DNA of 64,000 nt from Nilaparvata lugens. Taxonomy: Eukaryota; Arthropoda; Insecta; Hemiptera; Delphacidae. Positions 45,018 through 57,232 of this stretch are shown here, one piece after another. Numbering within the stretch: position 1 is the first letter of the stretch; each line of letters starts with the position of its first letter. The notes under the pieces are model-generated. The model did no database searches, was not told the DNA's origin, and saw nothing but the letters and a program-made list of their open reading frames with translations. The stretch is from assembly GCF_014356525.2 (NCBI RefSeq), contig NC_052509.1, positions 32,697,852 through 32,761,851 on the forward strand, in the 5' to 3' direction. The position numbers and the translations under genes were made by a program.

Positions 45018-45620
45018 GATTAGTCAAGTCATAAAAGGCAATCCTATACGGTTATAAAAGGCAATTGGGCGGGCAAAGCCCGCCTCCCAGCCGGAGTTTC
45101 ATTGAATGAGCGATAGCGGGATCTAACTTTTGACTTCCTGAATGCCAAAGTCGTTCATGTGTTTGTATGTTCTATAATAAATTTAGAAAGAATTGATCAA
45201 TCAGCTTCAAATTTTGAACACGTATCCTTCGAACCTTTTCACAGGTTGAGTTCGGTGGACAAAGATCTATACAGTCATAAAAGGCCATTGAGCAGGCGAA
45301 GCCCGCCTCCCAGCCGGAGAGCGAAGCGCGGAGGCTGCTACTGAACCCTATACAGTCATAAAAGGCGATTGGGCGGGCGAAGCCCGCCTCCCAGCCGAAG
45401 CGCGATGCGCAAAGGCTGCTATCTAACCCTATACAGTCATAAAAAGCAATTGGGCGGGCGAAGCCAGCCTCCCAGCTGGAGTTTCATTGAATGAGCGGTA
45501 GCGAGTTCTAACTCTCGACTTCCTGAAGGCCAAAATCGTTCATCTGTTCTTATGCTCTACAATGAATTTAGAAAGAATTGATCAATCAGCTTCAAATTTT
45601 GAACACGTATTCTTCGTTGG
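45018..45620. repeat. Cluster of GC-rich repeat units (GGGCGGGCGAAGCCCGCC)
   Basis: Four units begin with CTATACRGTYATAAAA-type sequence (about 45043, 45267, 45347 and 45428) followed by GGGCGGGCGAAGCCCGCCTCCCAGC. Units 1 and 4 are long, continuing through a TTTCATTGAATGAGCG block to GAATTGATCAATCAGCTTCA and TTTTGAACACGTAT; units 2 and 3 are short, ending in GAGGCTGCTA-like sequence. GGGCGAAGCCC is itself a strong palindrome. Confidence 0.85.
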
Positions 45621-45985
45621 ACAACGAAACTGAAACAATTCTTCGTCTTTTTTCATGATTTAACATTGAAAGTGCATAACAAAAAATTGTGTAGATTGAT
45701 CATATAGTCATCTGAAGGAATTCATTGCATGCAACTACAACCGTTATTCCATGCATTCATTCACAACATCTGCTGAGGTTATCTGTAAGCTGTCAAACAG
45801 ACACTTAATGGTTCCGTTCAAAGCCACTGATCGGTGAGTGAACGTGGCGCTGAACGAAGCACTGTTTGGTCAGGACCTCCTAAGTATTTAGTAGGTCCTG
45901 GTTTGGTCTAACTCAAAGACCTTACAGATGCAAAGGTTCACATGCAGCGCTAGTGAACGTGGAATAGAAATCGGTCATTGAGGGG
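45621..45985. other. Intergenic, with a micro-palindrome insertion
   Basis: Mixed sequence without genes. Contains the 30-bp insertion listed next. Confidence 0.4.
45871..45900. mobile_element. 30-bp palindromic micro-insertion with 7-bp direct repeat
   Basis: Begins CAGGACCTCCTAA and ends TTAGTAGGTCCTG; 13 of 15 base pairs match when folded. Flanked by GTTTGGT at 45864-45870 and 45901-45907. It has the same ends and the same target-duplication length as the 60-bp insertion at 30476. Confidence 0.7.
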
Positions 45986-46160
45986 CAACCTGGAAGATTA
46001 TTACATACAAAAAACCTTGAACATTTTTACTTTCCTTGCCCTATTACCATAGGTAAAGAAAGTATTGTTTTCCGAAAAAAATTAAGGTACCCCAATTTCT
46101 AAATTTCTATACGTTTCAAGGTACCCTGAGTCCAAAAAAGTGGTTTGTGTGTGTGTGTGT

Positions 46161-46199
<39 letters not shown>

Positions 46200-46258
46200 T
46201 GTGTTGTGTGTGTGTGTGTGGTGTGTGTGGTGTGTGTGGTGTGTGTGTGTGTGTGTGG

Positions 46259-46289
<31 letters not shown>

Positions 46290-46390
46290 TGTGTGTGGTG
46301 TGTGTGTGTGTTGTGTGTGTGTGTGGTGTGTGTGTGTGTGTTGTGTGTGTGTGTGGTGTGTGTGTGTGTGTGTGGTGTGTGTGTGTGTGT

Positions 46391-46455
<65 letters not shown>

Positions 46456-46990
46456 TGTGTGTGTGTGGTGTGTGTGTGTGTGTGTGGTGTGTGTGTGTGT
46501 GAGTGTATGTGCGTCTGTGTACACGATATCTCATCTTCCAATTAACGGAACGACTTGAAATTTGGAACTTAAGGTCCTTACACTATAAATATCCGACACG
46601 AACATTCTCGATCAAATGAAATTCAATATGGCGGCTAAAATGGCGAAAATGTCGTCAAGAACAGGGGTTTTCGCGATTTTCTCGAAAACGGCTCCAATGG
46701 TTTTGATCAAATTCATACCTAAAATAGTCATTGATGAGCTCTATCAACTTCTACAAGTCCCATATCTGTAAAAATTCCAGGAGCTCCGCTTCATCTATGC
46801 AAAGTTCGATTTTAGATTCTCAGTTATCAGGCTTCAGATACAATTTGAACAGAAAATTTCAGGTGGAAAATATTGAGCATGAAAATCTCTACAATTAATG
46901 TTCAGTAACATTTTCACCTAAAATTGAAAATTAGCTCGAAAATCAATAAAATGTGATTATTTCAATTGCAAAGTGTTGGCAACAGTTGAT
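45986..46990. repeat. Dispersed repeat carrying an internal GT microsatellite
   Basis: Non-coding block: a leader (TTGCCCTATTACCATAGGTA through the CCTGAGTCC stretch), the GT tract, then a GTACACGATATCTCATCTTC through ATGGCGGCTAAAATGGCGAA body. From memory, closely similar blocks with a GT tract at the same place are abundant in planthopper sequence; this was not searched. Boundaries are approximate. Confidence 0.5.
46141..46512. repeat. Compound GT microsatellite, about 370 bp
   Basis: (GT)n broken at irregular intervals by GG and TT steps (GTGGTGTG, GTTGTG), giving long but meaningless Cys/Val or His/Thr frames in all six readings. Confidence 0.97.
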
Positions 46991-48269
46991 TCTATGAAAT
47001 CATTCACTATGAAGAGATAGCAGACATCATTTGTCTCCAGGTTCATTGTCCTGACACCAGCTGGCTCAGATCTTCGTATTAGTAGACTTTAGATGCGCGG
47101 GAACACTAGCGTCAGGTAATCAAATATTGAAGCGACCGAGCATTTTTTGAAGAGTAATTTTTCATTTCAAATAGAATCTTCAATGAAACCTTCTGTCAAA
47201 TTATACTTGTGAAAGAAATATTTAGGAAATATAAATATAAAAATTTAGAAATATTTATAATATAAATTTCACTACTTGTATAATTGAAAGTTGCGGGTAT
47301 CAAAGATTACAACAGTAAGTTCTTAAGCGTGTTCTTCAACCCAGGGTGTCACTAGTATTGAAGTTTGGATTCACTGCAACAAAACTAACAGAAAGAAGGA
47401 CTTTGAATAAATATTCTCCAATACTGAATAATCTTCACAAATTTTAAGATGGGAATCATCTTACAGTGCAAGCCTCTTAACCTTGTCTCATATAATGCAG
47501 TAGAAATCAATAATATTGCAGACCTTATGATTCACTTCCTATCTATAATTCAATATCTCATTTATCAATTCAATTACCTATATCAATTCAATAATCTGTC
47601 AAGGAGAAGAGATGAGAAAAAATACATAAAAAATAATCTAGTGAATGGATGAGAAGGACGATGAAATCCAATCGAGTGATGCTGTATGTCAACATGATGT
47701 CTCAAGCTCCTTGATGGAAATCAAGCAATTTATATTCAGGAGGTCGAAGTCTGTAATCAGTGATCAAGCTATCTCCATCAGAGTTAACAAGTAACCTGCT
47801 GTCGTCTTGCGATGCGATACAAGGTCTATTAATGATCTGGCACCGAGATGACTCACTTGTTTTAATCAGCCAAGTAAGCCGAGGTTAAGTTTGAAAGTAA
47901 AGTTTGAGCGACTTTGTTCGCACTTTCCAGTTCTTATAACCTTTTCCCGCTGCTTAGGCGCTGGGATACCGGCATGTTTGAAATTAGTTTCGCGGCCTGA
48001 AACCCTGATTCTGTAAGCCGGCTTGTTTACAAGAGAATTAAATTTCCTGCTTATAATTACAAGTGCTGGTGTTGGTGACATTACTGTGACACCCTGAAGG
48101 AGTCATGAGGGGCGGATGTCACAGAACCCCCAACTCATAACCCAAGCACCAAAACGGTGAGTCAGTCGTATAGGCGACCGAATAACGCAGCGCGACCCGA
48201 CGCGTGTGACAAGCCATGTAAAACGTTGCCAACTTTAATCCTCTTTTCCGCCTTTAAGTCTAATCGAGA
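46991..48269. other. Intergenic, no gene seen
   Basis: Mostly AT-rich; 47850-48230 is GC-richer with frames but no motif. Confidence 0.4.
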
Positions 48270-49500
48270 ACGAGAGCGAAAACGTCTACTACTTGTCCTT
48301 CTCTTCATATTTCTCTTCTATATTTTTATCTCTCTACTTATTTTTCTCCTTCTGCTCTATCATGATCTGGCCTTCTTCTTTCTCCTACATCATCCACTCG
48401 CCCCTCATGATTGTTTCCTCCTGTGGCTCATTTTCCTACCATATCCTCCACATTCTTCCCCTTTTCCCATGACATTATTTTCCTACTCCTCAAACTCGCA
48501 CTAATAATCAATGAACTTCACCACCTTCCATCTCAGTCATCCTTGTCCTTCTTCATCAACTTTTCCCTCTATACTTCCTCTTCTCCTCCTTCTCCTCCTC
48601 CTTTCTCCCACTTACATACATTTCCCTATTGCTCTTACATTGTCTCATACACTTTTTCATTCTCAACATCATCGCATTTAATCCTTTCATGACTGTCAGT
48701 TTTCTCCCTCATAATTTACTTTTTCTGCTCGGTTTTCCTCTGCTGCAACTTCTTCTTCATCCTCCTCTTCCACTCCTTCAATACTTCTTTGTTCATCTCA
48801 TGGTCATCGTCTTTTTTCATTCTCCTTTCTTTCCTTCTTCTTCAACCAAATATTTTCTATTCTTCCTCATTTCTCTATATGCCCCATTTCTCATACAGAC
48901 CTTCTTGTTACCGCCCTGACCTTATCTTTCCTTTTCAACTATCCAGCTTTTCCAGTTTCTCCCCAATCCTGTTCCCTTTCCCACTGCAAACCATTATTTT
49001 CCAACAGCTGCTCTGTGTCATCATATTCTTCTTCCACCTCATCGAAATGATATTTGAAACTTTTTCACATCTATATACTCACACATCTTCCCCCCCCCTT
49101 TCTCTTACTCATCCCCTCCTTTCTTTTCCTCCTTCTGACGCTTCTCTCTCACTACTCATTTTCATTTGATATATTCAATGACATAGATAACAAACAGATA
49201 ATTGAAATACATCTTAAGAAAATGTAGGAGTTCTCCTGTTCCTCCTAAAACTCATTTTTCATGTTCTTTTTGTTCTTCTTCTCTTCCTTGTAGTCATCTC
49301 ATTCTTCCCTTGTGCTCCTCTAACTTCTCCTACTCTCCATTCTCTTCCTCTTCTACACTAATGCAACTCATTCCCTTCCCTTACCCACGCCCAATATCTT
49401 CGTCACCACTTCAGCTCCTCACCCCCCTGCCCGATGATCCACTCATAATAATCTCTAAATTCTCCTCTTCTTCTTCACTCCTCGAACAACTTTCAACTTA
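48270..49500. repeat. Long pyrimidine-rich block (plus strand)
   Basis: About 1.2 kb dominated by C and T (CTTCTTCTCC, CTCCTCCTTC, TTTTCC motifs). Overlapping plus frames (48157-49501) are Ser/Phe/Leu/Pro-rich bias artefacts. It is the opposite-strand counterpart of the 9.6-10.7 kb purine block. Confidence 0.75.
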
Positions 49501-51298
49501 GATTAAAATCGTTGCCATCTTCCGTCCCAAAAACTCTTCTCCTACTCAAGAAGACTTGAACCGCCAGTTTGATAAAATTATCGGATTCTTTGCCATGAAG
49601 CAGAAATTCGGTTGTAGCAAACACGGCCATCTAGTCAACTTTCCTGCCAACTATTCCAATTTGCTGCGCATTAATTCTGAAGAGTTCACTAGACTTAATC
49701 ATGACTCGACCAAGTTTTCGAGTAGAACACTTGATTCTCGACTTGCGTAACACTCTCACTGAAATATAATACAATAACCATCAAAAAAGCGTTGTCCAGT
49801 GCAATATCAAAGAGGAATGTAATCGGACCAAAACTCAAGCCTCAATCTAATCCGAGTGGAATTAGTATTCTATCATTATATCCATATACAATATAAATAT
49901 TAGATTATTTATAAAACATTAAGCATTCTCTACTCGAAATATTTTTACAAGAGATTGTATTGAATGTGATTTCATTTCTCAAAAACACAAAAGAAAGTTG
50001 AAACGATAAACGTACGAACTTCGTTTTTATTTTTAGAACTATAATAGCGCTAATGTATATGACTATTGTATAATATGCATAAATGATAAGTATATTATAT
50101 TTCAACCTTAATTGTACTCGCACCCCGAATGTTTGAATCTGAAGTATATTTTTCCTCCACCTACTGTCTAAAGTGCTTACTCTACTCCTTGGAACATAAT
50201 ACTGAGTGTTACTTTTTCGCTCTCGGGACGAAAAAGCAGAAAATCTCCCTAGGGCGTGAAAGTAACTCCATTAAAATAACATGGGGAGCATATGTATTTT
50301 AAAAACTTACATTTGTTTGAAATACGTTAGGAGGTCTAAGCTCGGATGAGGAAACATAATAGAGGTGTCTGTCATTGAGTCAACTGAATTCAATACCTCA
50401 ACCATGAATTTGATCAACTCATGAAATATATGTGTGTATGATATTACATACTTAATATTAGTGGACAATAGAAATTTATAAATAATTATTTTTGAATATG
50501 TTATTCTATTCAAAATACCAGCCAACAAATATTTTTCATCTGCAATTAAAATCTGGAACGAGCAAACTGGAGTCAGCCATTCTTGATAGTCAGCTAACTG
50601 ATAATAAATTGTTACAACTTTTGCCGATAGATAGCGTAATCGGCTGTGCCAACAAGATTACCGGTTTTCAGGTTTTAGATTCTAGGTTATGTTGTAAAAG
50701 AAAACATTGTCATCAATCACGTGAGTTTTGAAAATTATTTGATTTGCAGTTTCTATAAAAAAAATGTAGGTGGAAGAAAAATGTCAGCTTCTCCTCGGGC
50801 TTCAAACTTTCCCCCTCAGGAAGAAAAAGCGGTACTTTTCACTCTAGATATACAAATAACTATTTTCAAGGAGCGTTGTGGATTCTTACTGATGACTAGT
50901 TCCTCTAGAATATATTTTTTTTAGATGAGAAGAGGTACCGCAGATTGTGCAGTAGGCCTACCCATGTGAAATCAATCTGAAATGTCAAGCAAGAATCGAT
51001 CATACAGTGGCTATAGAAAGCTGCTTATTCAGATTTAACTTTTTCACATTTCAAAAGGTTTTTTTGTATTTCAAGAGAAACAACCAGCTATCTCCTCTAT
51101 TCTTGACTGAAGAGGAGGTCAAAGACCCCAATAGCTCCAGTCTGTAATACAATGAAGCTGAGATACGGTGATCTTCTTCGGGGTGACGTTTAGGGTGATG
51201 TTGTGATGGAATAGATTGACGCATGATTTAAATAAATACATATTCTCGATAGAATCGGAGGCGTTGACATGTGATGATGTTCGTTTGTGTCGGGGGTC
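49501..51298. other. Intergenic, no gene seen
   Basis: AT-rich. The frame at 49556-49750 has no motif. Short TTTTTCCTCCACCTAC (50149) and its inverse (50765) face each other 600 bp apart and may be ends of an unrecognised element. Confidence 0.35.
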
Positions 51299-51299
51299 G

Positions 51300-51342
<43 letters not shown>
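51299..51342. repeat. (GT)n microsatellite
   Basis: About 22 uninterrupted GT units. Confidence 0.97.
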
Positions 51343-51344
<2 letters not shown>

Positions 51345-54300
51345 ACAACGTGTCAATGCTTATTGACAAGCCGGGGTTGAGCGCGCGGGAACATGTTGCG
51401 AGGCAGGAGGCCGTGAACTACGGGCAAAGTTTGTGTGGCCTAGCCTTGACGCGTGCGAAAATGACCTGTCAACGTTCGTTATCCAAAGGTCGACGAAATG
51501 AAGGAGGCTGTGGCGACGGCTAAAGAAAGAGGGTCCCCATTTTGCGCGGGGAGGGAGTATATTTTGGCGGGAGACATGGCAACGCTGATACCGAATATCC
51601 AAGAGCCTCTCAAATTTCCTCCCTCCTTGAGCAGTCAGTCACCTCCACATCCTTAATCTCTGGACGCCTTGTTTCCTCACCCACCTTCCATAATTAATCT
51701 GTCAACGACAAGGAAAATCTCCCATTTATTCCTACGCCTTCCATTTTTTTTCTTGGAAGCTTACACCTTATCAGTATTAGTCCACTTTCAATATTCAGCT
51801 TCCGTCCGCCAGTTTTTCCACCTCTTTGCATCGATGAAAATTGAATTTCTGTTTTATTGCCGACATGAATTGAACGGGAACTTATAAATCTTGATAAGAG
51901 ATGATGATACGAGAAAAATCTGACTCCACAGAATAGAATCGTTTGAATTATAATATTAGTATTGAAAATTTTCCTTTACTTTTAGAAGTTACCTATTGTG
52001 TATTTGAATAAATCATTTTAAACTGACATTGGGTTGAAATTTATTGTTGAAAATTCAACTATTTACATATTATTGAGATGTATTGATCATTGTATAATTG
52101 ATAACAATTAGTTATTAGTGTTCCATTGTTGAACTATATGATGTTGTGTCTTTTAACCATAAAATAATTTCGAAGAAACCAACTGATCTTTAATAGAATT
52201 GTGAAATTGAAAGAATCGATAGCCTAGTCAAGGTATCACTCTAATAAAATCGAATCTTATTCATGATGAGGAATAGTCATATCATCTATAAAGCGATAAG
52301 AGAACCATGCTAAATTGTAATTATGCAGTAATGAGAATTCTTTGGCAAAAATAAAATTATAAAGCGGCTTGATTATTATTGGCAGATTATAGAAAAAAAG
52401 GGAATTGCTTGTACAATTTGAGGTTAGAATCCTTTGTTTTGATTTAATATGTCAATCAATCTTAGATCAGTCGACAATTTATTGAATTAATATTGAATAA
52501 ATCAGCTGATTGCTCACTTGACTATTATGAATTAAATTATATTCTACTCAGAAAATTGTATATTTTAGATGTTAAAGGAGGTTTATGTAATAAGGAAGCA
52601 ACGATTATTATGTTACTCGAATATTTATCAAAATCTAAAAAAAATATGAAAAACCAAGAGTATATAAAGCTCACATAAAAAATTAAATGTATACCGCATT
52701 GTAGTGTCATATATTGAGATTTTTCTATTGGAATACTCACAGGCTATTGTATAAGTTATTTATGTATAAATTTTTATATATCTTTGTATAACAAAGTTGG
52801 AGAAACCCTGAATCTTAAGTAACCAATTACATCACGTTTTACTAAGACCAGAAAGCCAATCAGAGGAAGGCTTACAAATTGTTAGAGGAAGAGATGAGAA
52901 TTTTCTGAGAACTTCTTCCCTCTGGCTTGTGATCTTGACCGATGTAGCAGCACATGAGGATAGGTTCCTTTCAATTATTTTTTTAAAAAAACATCAAGCC
53001 AGTCCTTTTTTAAATGTCAAGTTTTGTAATTAATGTTTGATTGTTTATGAACTCAGTGATTGTTTAAGAGTTCTTAATTGTACAATATCCCCATATACAT
53101 TTAATACTGATAGAAAATTGCAAACAATCTGGACCATACATAAGCCCAGTGGAGTCGAGAGGATTTGACTCTTATTTATTGGAGTTAATTAATTATTCTA
53201 CAAGAACTTCAGCGAACGTCGTTTGAGTGAGTGTTGATTTTAAATGAGCTCATTTAACACTAAGGCTTTTTTAGTGGATTGGGGAATTATTCAAAAGTGC
53301 TATATAAATTTGGTTCAAGTTTGAGAATTTTGTAATGTGTCAAACACTATAATATATTGTGATGAATTTTTCGAGTAAATCTCATTAAAGGAGAGAATCA
53401 ACTAGAAAAACTATAATTACCCTTATGAAATGAAAGGTTTGCCAAACGAACAGTTAGCACCCAAGCGATAAGACTTCCTTATCAACAGCTGAGTATAAGA
53501 TAAGAGTACCGCTCTGTACTATGCATTTTCCTAAGAATTATTTAATAGAATTATAATTATTTTGCCAATTAAGTACAAATCATTAATTTATGAATTGCTC
53601 ATTGAACTTTTGGAGGTTACACTTTTGTTTACAATTGATCAGATGTTTTGTAGCAGCTCAGACACAGCTGACTGACTCAATATATTATAAATGTCATGCC
53701 AGGTTTTCATGCAAGCTATAATATTATTTCTAAAATTAAGAACTATTGAAAAAGGATAAATAATTTCAAACAAAAAAAAAATAAAATGTATGTATTATTG
53801 TTAAAATAACTCACGAGATTACATCATAATGTCGAATGTTGTTGTAACGAACTAGGTCATAGCATGAATACTGTATCACTGATAAGAGCAGCAAAAATTA
53901 AATATAACAGTTTCGAATATGATAAGAATTTCATAGAAATATTAAATCATAAATTATTGATTCAACTGAGTCACATGGTGAATGAATCTCTTTGGTAAGC
54001 CTAAGCCAATCATATGTCATAGAAATGGCACCAAAAGGGATGATCGTTTGAAAACATCATTAATCTGTTATCAGTCAGTAAACTCGCCTTATCATATATG
54101 CTAGTGCATGTACACTGTATAGGGGAACTGTATCTAGAGAATTAAGAAATTTACAAAATTATACAAATTGAATCATTATTGTAATCAAAGGAATTTTATT
54201 TTACTGCTTGCCACTGACGTCATGCCTATGTCATAATCATTCTACCAATGGCAAATTTCCATACAAAATAATTACACAGAGATTCTCAGAAAAAGGTTCT

Positions 54301-54552
54301 AGCCAAAGGCTTAGAAGAAGGCAAGACACTTCCCTTTTAAAATCCTCACCATTAAGACCTTGTGAAAAAGTTACCAAAGACCTATTAGTGAAATTTTGTT
54401 CGATTTTTGTATTTTTTATCTGTGAGCCAATATCTTAGGCTAATTTATCTCTTATTTTGTAGAATTATTCATCAATTGATTATTCTAGAAATTCTAATTT
54501 AATGATTCCCTAATTCAATTGGTGAAGGAAATATTTAATTGAAATTCCACAG
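51343..54552. other. Intergenic, no gene confirmed
   Basis: 51343-51600 is GC-richer with open frames on both strands but no domain. The rest is AT-rich. It could hold the promoter and 5' exon of the candidate gene at 54.5 kb, but no core promoter element was convincing. Confidence 0.35.
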
Positions 54553-54632
54553 ATGCTAAGACCGAAGCCTGGACCAGCCACTGATCATACAAAATTTGAT
54601 CTAAAGGAACCACGACCGCCAAGAGGATACAC
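54553..54632 (+). CDS. Candidate coding exon, unknown gene
   Basis: 80 nt preceded by TTCCACAG (acceptor) and followed by GTGAGT (consensus donor). It opens with ATG and is open in that frame, encoding a Pro- and Lys-rich peptide beginning MLRPKPGPATDHTKF and ending RPPRGY plus two bases of the next codon. The other two frames carry stops. It is GC-richer than its surroundings. Exon-like composition with both splice signals makes chance less likely, but no homologue was recognised. The phase fits the candidate exon at 57885. Confidence 0.4.
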
Positions 54633-54906
54633 GTGAGTTTTATATTTTGGGGCCCCAATCTTCACTTCGGAAGAAAATACAGTGCAGAAAAATATAAAAT
54701 TTCCTTCGTTAAAGTAATGGCCACGCTGACAAGCGCTTATAACCATTAAGATTCTAGATTTTATCTGATATAGAATTTATAAGAACTTGTAGTTGATTAA
54801 CTATCCTCCACTGCCAGAACCACAACCTTGAGTAGTTTTGAAAATCTTTTATAATTTGTTATCATTATTTTTAAAAAACTGTTAAATTTATCAATTATAA
54901 AATCTG

Positions 54907-56938
54907 TTGGATCATGCATGGTATCATGCGAGCAGAAGCAAATTTCTAGTTATTTTGTTGATGTTAAACTATTTTCAATCTGTAATCCAAGCTTTAAATC
55001 TGCATTGTCAAATTATATATTTCATTATATTATATTTCCACTTTGTCAATTCGTCTTCTGAGTTCGATTATTATTTAAGCCTGTCAATTATTGTGTCTGA
55101 CACGTTCTGTATTATTAAGAACCAATCAAGTACAATCATTGAAAAAATTTATTCAACCTGGATATTGGAACAGATCTAAGTGGATGTAGTGTGTGGGGTC
55201 AGATCGAGATTACCTATTCTCTGTCCTTACCTGCTCATATATCAGCTTTTTTCTGTTACCAACTTCGGCTTGGGAGCGAATTTTTCGACCATATGGCAGA
55301 TGCAGCTGGAGATAATAATATAATTTCCTACAATAGAGCATAAGGCCTGACAAGACTCTGTTCTCGAAGTATATTCCGGACGATCTCTGTTCCTTGGTAC
55401 CCTATCTCAATCCTTCGGAACTTATTAGAGACACAGTCCCGTAGATTATCTACATCGGGATTTTTGCTCGACCTGTATAATTTTATATGCTGTTTCATCA
55501 CAGGTAATAGTTTTAAGATATCTGTATTCAGTTTTTAGCGACCGCTACACTACCTCTGAAATTTTTTTCATTATACAATCAGTCATAAGAAGAATCAAGG
55601 GTGAGCGAGTGTTTATGCCTCCCGCGATTCAGACGATTGTATCGAATCTTGTAGTGACTCAGTCAGTCTGGTGTTCACTCAGCATCCACGCACGCATTTT
55701 CAAATTCCTAACCTCAATACTGGTGACTCAGTACAAGATTCGTTATATGTGTGTCGACCTAACCTTGGAGGCAATAGTAATTCCCCAAGAAGAGCTTCAC
55801 AATATTTACTAAGAACTCTTTTTATGAATATATTTTATAGATGTAGGAAGCTTATTTCCATGCATGGCACGAATTCATACCCTGAGATTTGAATGATTAT
55901 TCTAATGATATTATTGTTTGAAATATATATTCTATTGAACCCATAGACTAAACAGGTTCCAATTCGTCAAATTCTGAATCAACCTGAAGTTTCACATCAT
56001 CAGTATTAATACATGAATAGATATTTCTACGGCTCACTATATTGTGAATGCTAACAACCCCTGTGATAGTTGTTAAAATATTAGAGAATTTATTTATTCA
56101 AAGAAAATTATATTTATAAAGAAATATTTCTGTTCATGTTATTTTATGGGAGTATATTTTGTGTTTTATGTCAGCATACAAAATTCTAGAAATTTTTATC
56201 ATTTTCCTAATTCATCTCGTGATACCTATACAGTTTGAGCTGTCTTGGTACCAAGCATTCTTATTCTGCAGCATATATAATTAGTGAATTAATTAATATT
56301 GATCTTATTCAGAGCACTTATTACTTATCATCCTTTGATGATAGTAATACTATTCAGCCAGCAAAATCTTACTCATATTTATATTAATAAGTCTACAATA
56401 TATCATATAAGGATCCAGAGAACTTCAAGAACTGGCGTTGTAAGTCTCAAGGAATTTCGAAAGGATAAATTAGTGCATACCTGTATTCATGACGAGCGTT
56501 TTAAGGATCAACTAGAAAAACCATAGTTGATTTTCATTATTCTAGATTGAATATATGGTTACTGATAATCAGTCACTAACTATCTTTTTGACTTCCTTAT
56601 TGGTAATCTTCAATATCTTCACGAGAGCAGCGGTAAGAATTATTGATCATCAGTTATTGAAACCCATGGTGGTTCATTACATTGAGAGTATTCAAGCATC
56701 TACTACTGAGCTAGAGCTGTGGTCTGACCCCAGTATATTTGCGAGCCGGACGGCCTTAACGTTTTGCAAATTTATTTGCAAGCTAGGGATATTAACAGCT
56801 ACACTAGTATATATCAAATATACTATTTCATATAAGAATGTCGCCCAACATGGATGGCAATATATCTCTTCACAACTAATATTTGAAGGAATGGATCCAT
56901 TGAAGGAACTGATATTTAAAAACATTTTTGTTTTGTAA
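54907..56938 (+). pseudogene. Broken coding-like region, family not identified
   Basis: A succession of plus-strand frames reads like real protein but is cut by stops and frameshifts: 54907-55179; 55143-55343 (contains SLPAHISAFFCYQLRLGSEF); 55349-55444 (KYIPDDLCSLVPYLNPSEL); about 55570-55812 (MPPAIQTIVSNLVVTQSVW); 56299-56526; and 56555-56938 (127 codons, with STTELELWSDPSIF and NVAQHGWQYIS). Amino-acid composition is balanced, unlike the biased tracts elsewhere, and all pieces lie on one strand in sequence. It could be a decayed host gene or an old endogenous copy of a large viral protein such as a polymerase; I could not identify it. It lies between the two candidate exons. Confidence 0.4.
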
Positions 56939-57164
56939 TTCTCCAATCCTGACTTACCTAGGATGTTTTTTGTGTCTGTTATGTAAGAATGTTTCAGACT
57001 CGTGGATATTTTCGAGAGGAATTAATTATGTCAAAACCTCATTCTGTCGCTGAAACTTTTGAAATTTTTTATTCAATTCCAATATATAACTATTTTCCGA
57101 TAGGTTATTAAGATGATTTGTTTGTATAATATTTTCCATCAAGATAAGTTGGTTAACTCTGTAA

Positions 57165-57232
57165 AATAATTGATTCGTTCAACAAAAGAGCGCTTGTTGA
57201 GAATTTCTCTTTTGTTAAACGAATCAATTATT
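57165..57232. repeat. 68-bp hairpin
   Basis: The arms AATAATTGATTCGTTCAACA...GAG (57165-57190) and its complement (57207-57232) match at 25 of 26 positions around a 16-nt loop. Confidence 0.85.

Noticed and set aside
46082..46558. Six overlapping frames of 120-150 codons rich in Cys/Val or His/Thr
   Set aside because: They are the six translations of a GT microsatellite and carry no protein information.
48157..49501. Several plus-strand frames of about 100-126 codons
   Set aside because: Three frames are open at once because the tract is pyrimidine-rich and lacks stop codons; composition is Ser/Phe/Leu/Pro only.
51119..51523. Frames beginning or ending with His-Thr or Cys-Val runs
   Set aside because: They read through the GT microsatellite at 51299-51342; the remainder has no motif.
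56299..56526. Separate small gene of 75 codons
   Set aside because: More simply read as one fragment of the longer broken coding region 54907-56938, with no start context of its own.
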